Of a stretch of DNA of 64,000 nt, positions 62,276 through 64,000 are shown in pieces. The notes beneath the pieces are model-generated. The model searched no databases and was not told where the DNA came from. It saw nothing but the letters and a program-made list of their open reading frames with translations. Every line of letters begins with the position of its first letter. The stretch's first letter is position 1. Position numbers and translations under genes: made by a program. The DNA comes from Phorcus lineatus (taxonomy: Eukaryota > Mollusca > Gastropoda > Trochida > Trochidae), in NCBI GenBank assembly GCA_921293015.1, contig OV121092.1, positions 5,896,001 to 5,960,000 on the forward strand. Reading direction: 5' to 3'.

Positions 62276-64000
62276 AGGGGGTAACTGACAAACAGCTATT
62301 GTTATTCTCACATAACCTGACGAAATAGACCCACTACCATTGTTGTGAAAACAACACCAAGAATGGCTTGTCAATGTCGGTTTCTTTTTTTTAAGTTACA
62401 GGAAACAGGGTATCAAACTCTCTTTACTTTTGATCGGCAGTCTATTTGAACAACGCTTTCAATAATACGAGATTGGGTCATTATCAGGTGTGAAGGATTG
62501 ATGGTTTGAGGCTTGAAAGTGTTGAAAATAAGGACATAGTTTGATATGAAAGCCGTGAGAAAAGACTCTGGATTGATTGACCAAAGGAATACCTGTGGAT
62601 TTAACTAAAAAATCGTTGAATTTTCTGAATAAATGACGTCCTTAAAGGGGGAAGATAGTTATCATTTTGGGAACCAGTGGTTGTGAGACAATATTAATCA
62701 CTTTTGAAGTGGTATTGGTTGAAAGGTCTGTAAGTTAAACCATAGGTGTCAAAAAAACAGAATGAAAGGTTTTTTTATTTTAGGGGAAGGTTTGAGCCCT
62801 ACTACTAATGATATGACTTCTACAAAGAGTGTGCCACTGTTGATGTGTACAAATGTGTTTGTAAGGTAGATACAAACTGTAAGATATTATAAGTTATAAC
62901 ATTCCGTCTGCTCGTTGCAGAAAACCTTTCAAGGGAATAATATATCCCAATGTCACCCTTGACTGAATGTTATAACAAATTTATCTTACTGAATGTCTTA
63001 ATGTATTATCAAAAGGACAAACAGAAATGAACAACACCTATGACCTGATCACGTGACTTTGATTGATTGACGTGGAAGCACGCTTTACTCATGTAGCGGG
63101 GTATAAGGGATTTATCATCCCTCGGTGAAGGTGTATATGGATATTTGTTTGGGGTTACGTGGACCAATCAGAGATCGGCATTCTTACATGAGGAAGGAAA
63201 AGATAACTTAATATCTCTCTTATCCTTTCAACCATAGGAAACCATTATTCATCTATTTTCAAGCCCTGTATCAAGCCTGTAGGGGCGAACGGGCGAACAG
63301 GACATATCAAATTGAATAAATTATTGACACTATTGTTCATTTCATAGAACATTAAATTTTGAAATATAATAGTCTACTTAGAAATGTCATGTACTTCCTC
63401 CTAAAGTTTTCCCATGTTATAATCAGCAAATTTAACTTGCAATTTCTTTATCAATTTTATCCTCCATAATAATTTTATAAATAACTTCATACAAACAATC
63501 ATCAGACGTATTTTACTTCAAATATATAACATACAACAGGTGTGAAGGGTGTTTTCTGTTGTGTTTTTTGTTCTTTGATCGTTATTAACAATTTATTTTT
63601 CAACACGAGAGAGGGTTTAATGAACATGATAAGCTAATTTTTCACCGAGACAAGTTTCTGGTACAGTAACATAAGAAAGATGATTCACTGGTGAAGGGTT
63701 GAGTCACATTTACTGAGGGAAGATATATTTACATAAAGGAAAGTTTCACTCTTCTTGTATTTTTACAAACTCTATTGAAACTAGACAAGGCTTTTGATGA
63801 TGTTGCTTGTAAATAAACCAACCTATTGCAGAGTAACACACCAAGAATGTCTTGCAACATGGATTGTTAACATTGGCATGCAGAGAAAAATTTGTATAGT
63901 GCAGTTTGGTATTTCATTAAGAATTATTTTTAAGTTAACAAATCTGAAATAAAGTTCATAATTTGAAGATATTTGTTGTTTCTATTAACACTTATAAAGC
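62276..64000. other. No supported feature
   Basis: AT-rich sequence with no domain, exon pair or repeat with clear borders that I can support. A CpG-richer patch at about 63045-63190 has no coding signal. Confidence 0.5.

Noticed and set aside
61782..62374. Several long ORFs (up to 183 codons) on both strands
   Set aside because: All are translations of the 34-bp polypurine minisatellite; every frame is repetitive and open because the unit lacks stops.
62640..62760. TTAAAGGGGG-type end near 62643, checked as another copy of the 24.6/56.6-kb MITE
   Set aside because: Only the first ten or so bases match; no interior similarity or opposing end was found.

Overview
The window looks like animal nuclear DNA, most likely from a mollusc and plausibly a gastropod. 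It is AT-rich, genes are split by long introns with GT/AG borders, and most of it is tandem arrays, tRNA-derived SINEs and short inverted-repeat elements. The gastropod guess rests on the core of a SINE family (best copy 22312-22611), which resembles SINE cores I associate with gastropod genomes. That is an inference from memory, not a search.

One large gene on the minus strand dominates. Six exons (39399-39074, 15796-15710, 10467-9144, 8665-8525, 5029-4914, 2400-2327) join with matching phases into about 690 residues of PKD-type (polycystin-like Ig-fold) repeats. The gene runs off the left edge, so its C-terminus is missing. One probable exon (59089-59034) and one tentative micro-exon (52775-52725) extend it upstream, so it may span 57 kb or more. 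No start codon, signal peptide, membrane segment or poly(A) site is visible, so the exact family member (polycystin-1-like, egg-jelly-receptor-like or another PKD-repeat receptor) cannot be fixed.

The second gene lies on the plus strand inside an intron of the PKD gene. Its start codon is 126 bases from a PKD splice acceptor. Two exons (39525-39996 and 42671-44868) join into an intact 889-residue protein: a Mutator-like (MULE/PF20700-type) transposase followed by a complete DEDDh 3'-5' exonuclease domain with a C-terminal tail resembling the PML exon-9 exonuclease-like module. I found no terminal inverted repeats, so it is either an old element with lost ends or a host-retained gene.

Layout: 1-2265 degenerate short-period arrays; 2327-10467 the clustered PKD exons, including a 62-bp array that has copied one exon's 3' splice site 18 times; 10468-39073 introns full of SINEs, fold-back elements and minisatellites, with one small exon at 15.7 kb; 39074-44868 a PKD exon and the nested transposase-exonuclease gene; 44869-64000 mostly repeats (a MITE with a 180-bp internal tandem array, SINE relics, a polypurine minisatellite) and the upstream candidate PKD exons. 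No rRNA, functional tRNA, CRISPR array or prokaryotic signal was seen.
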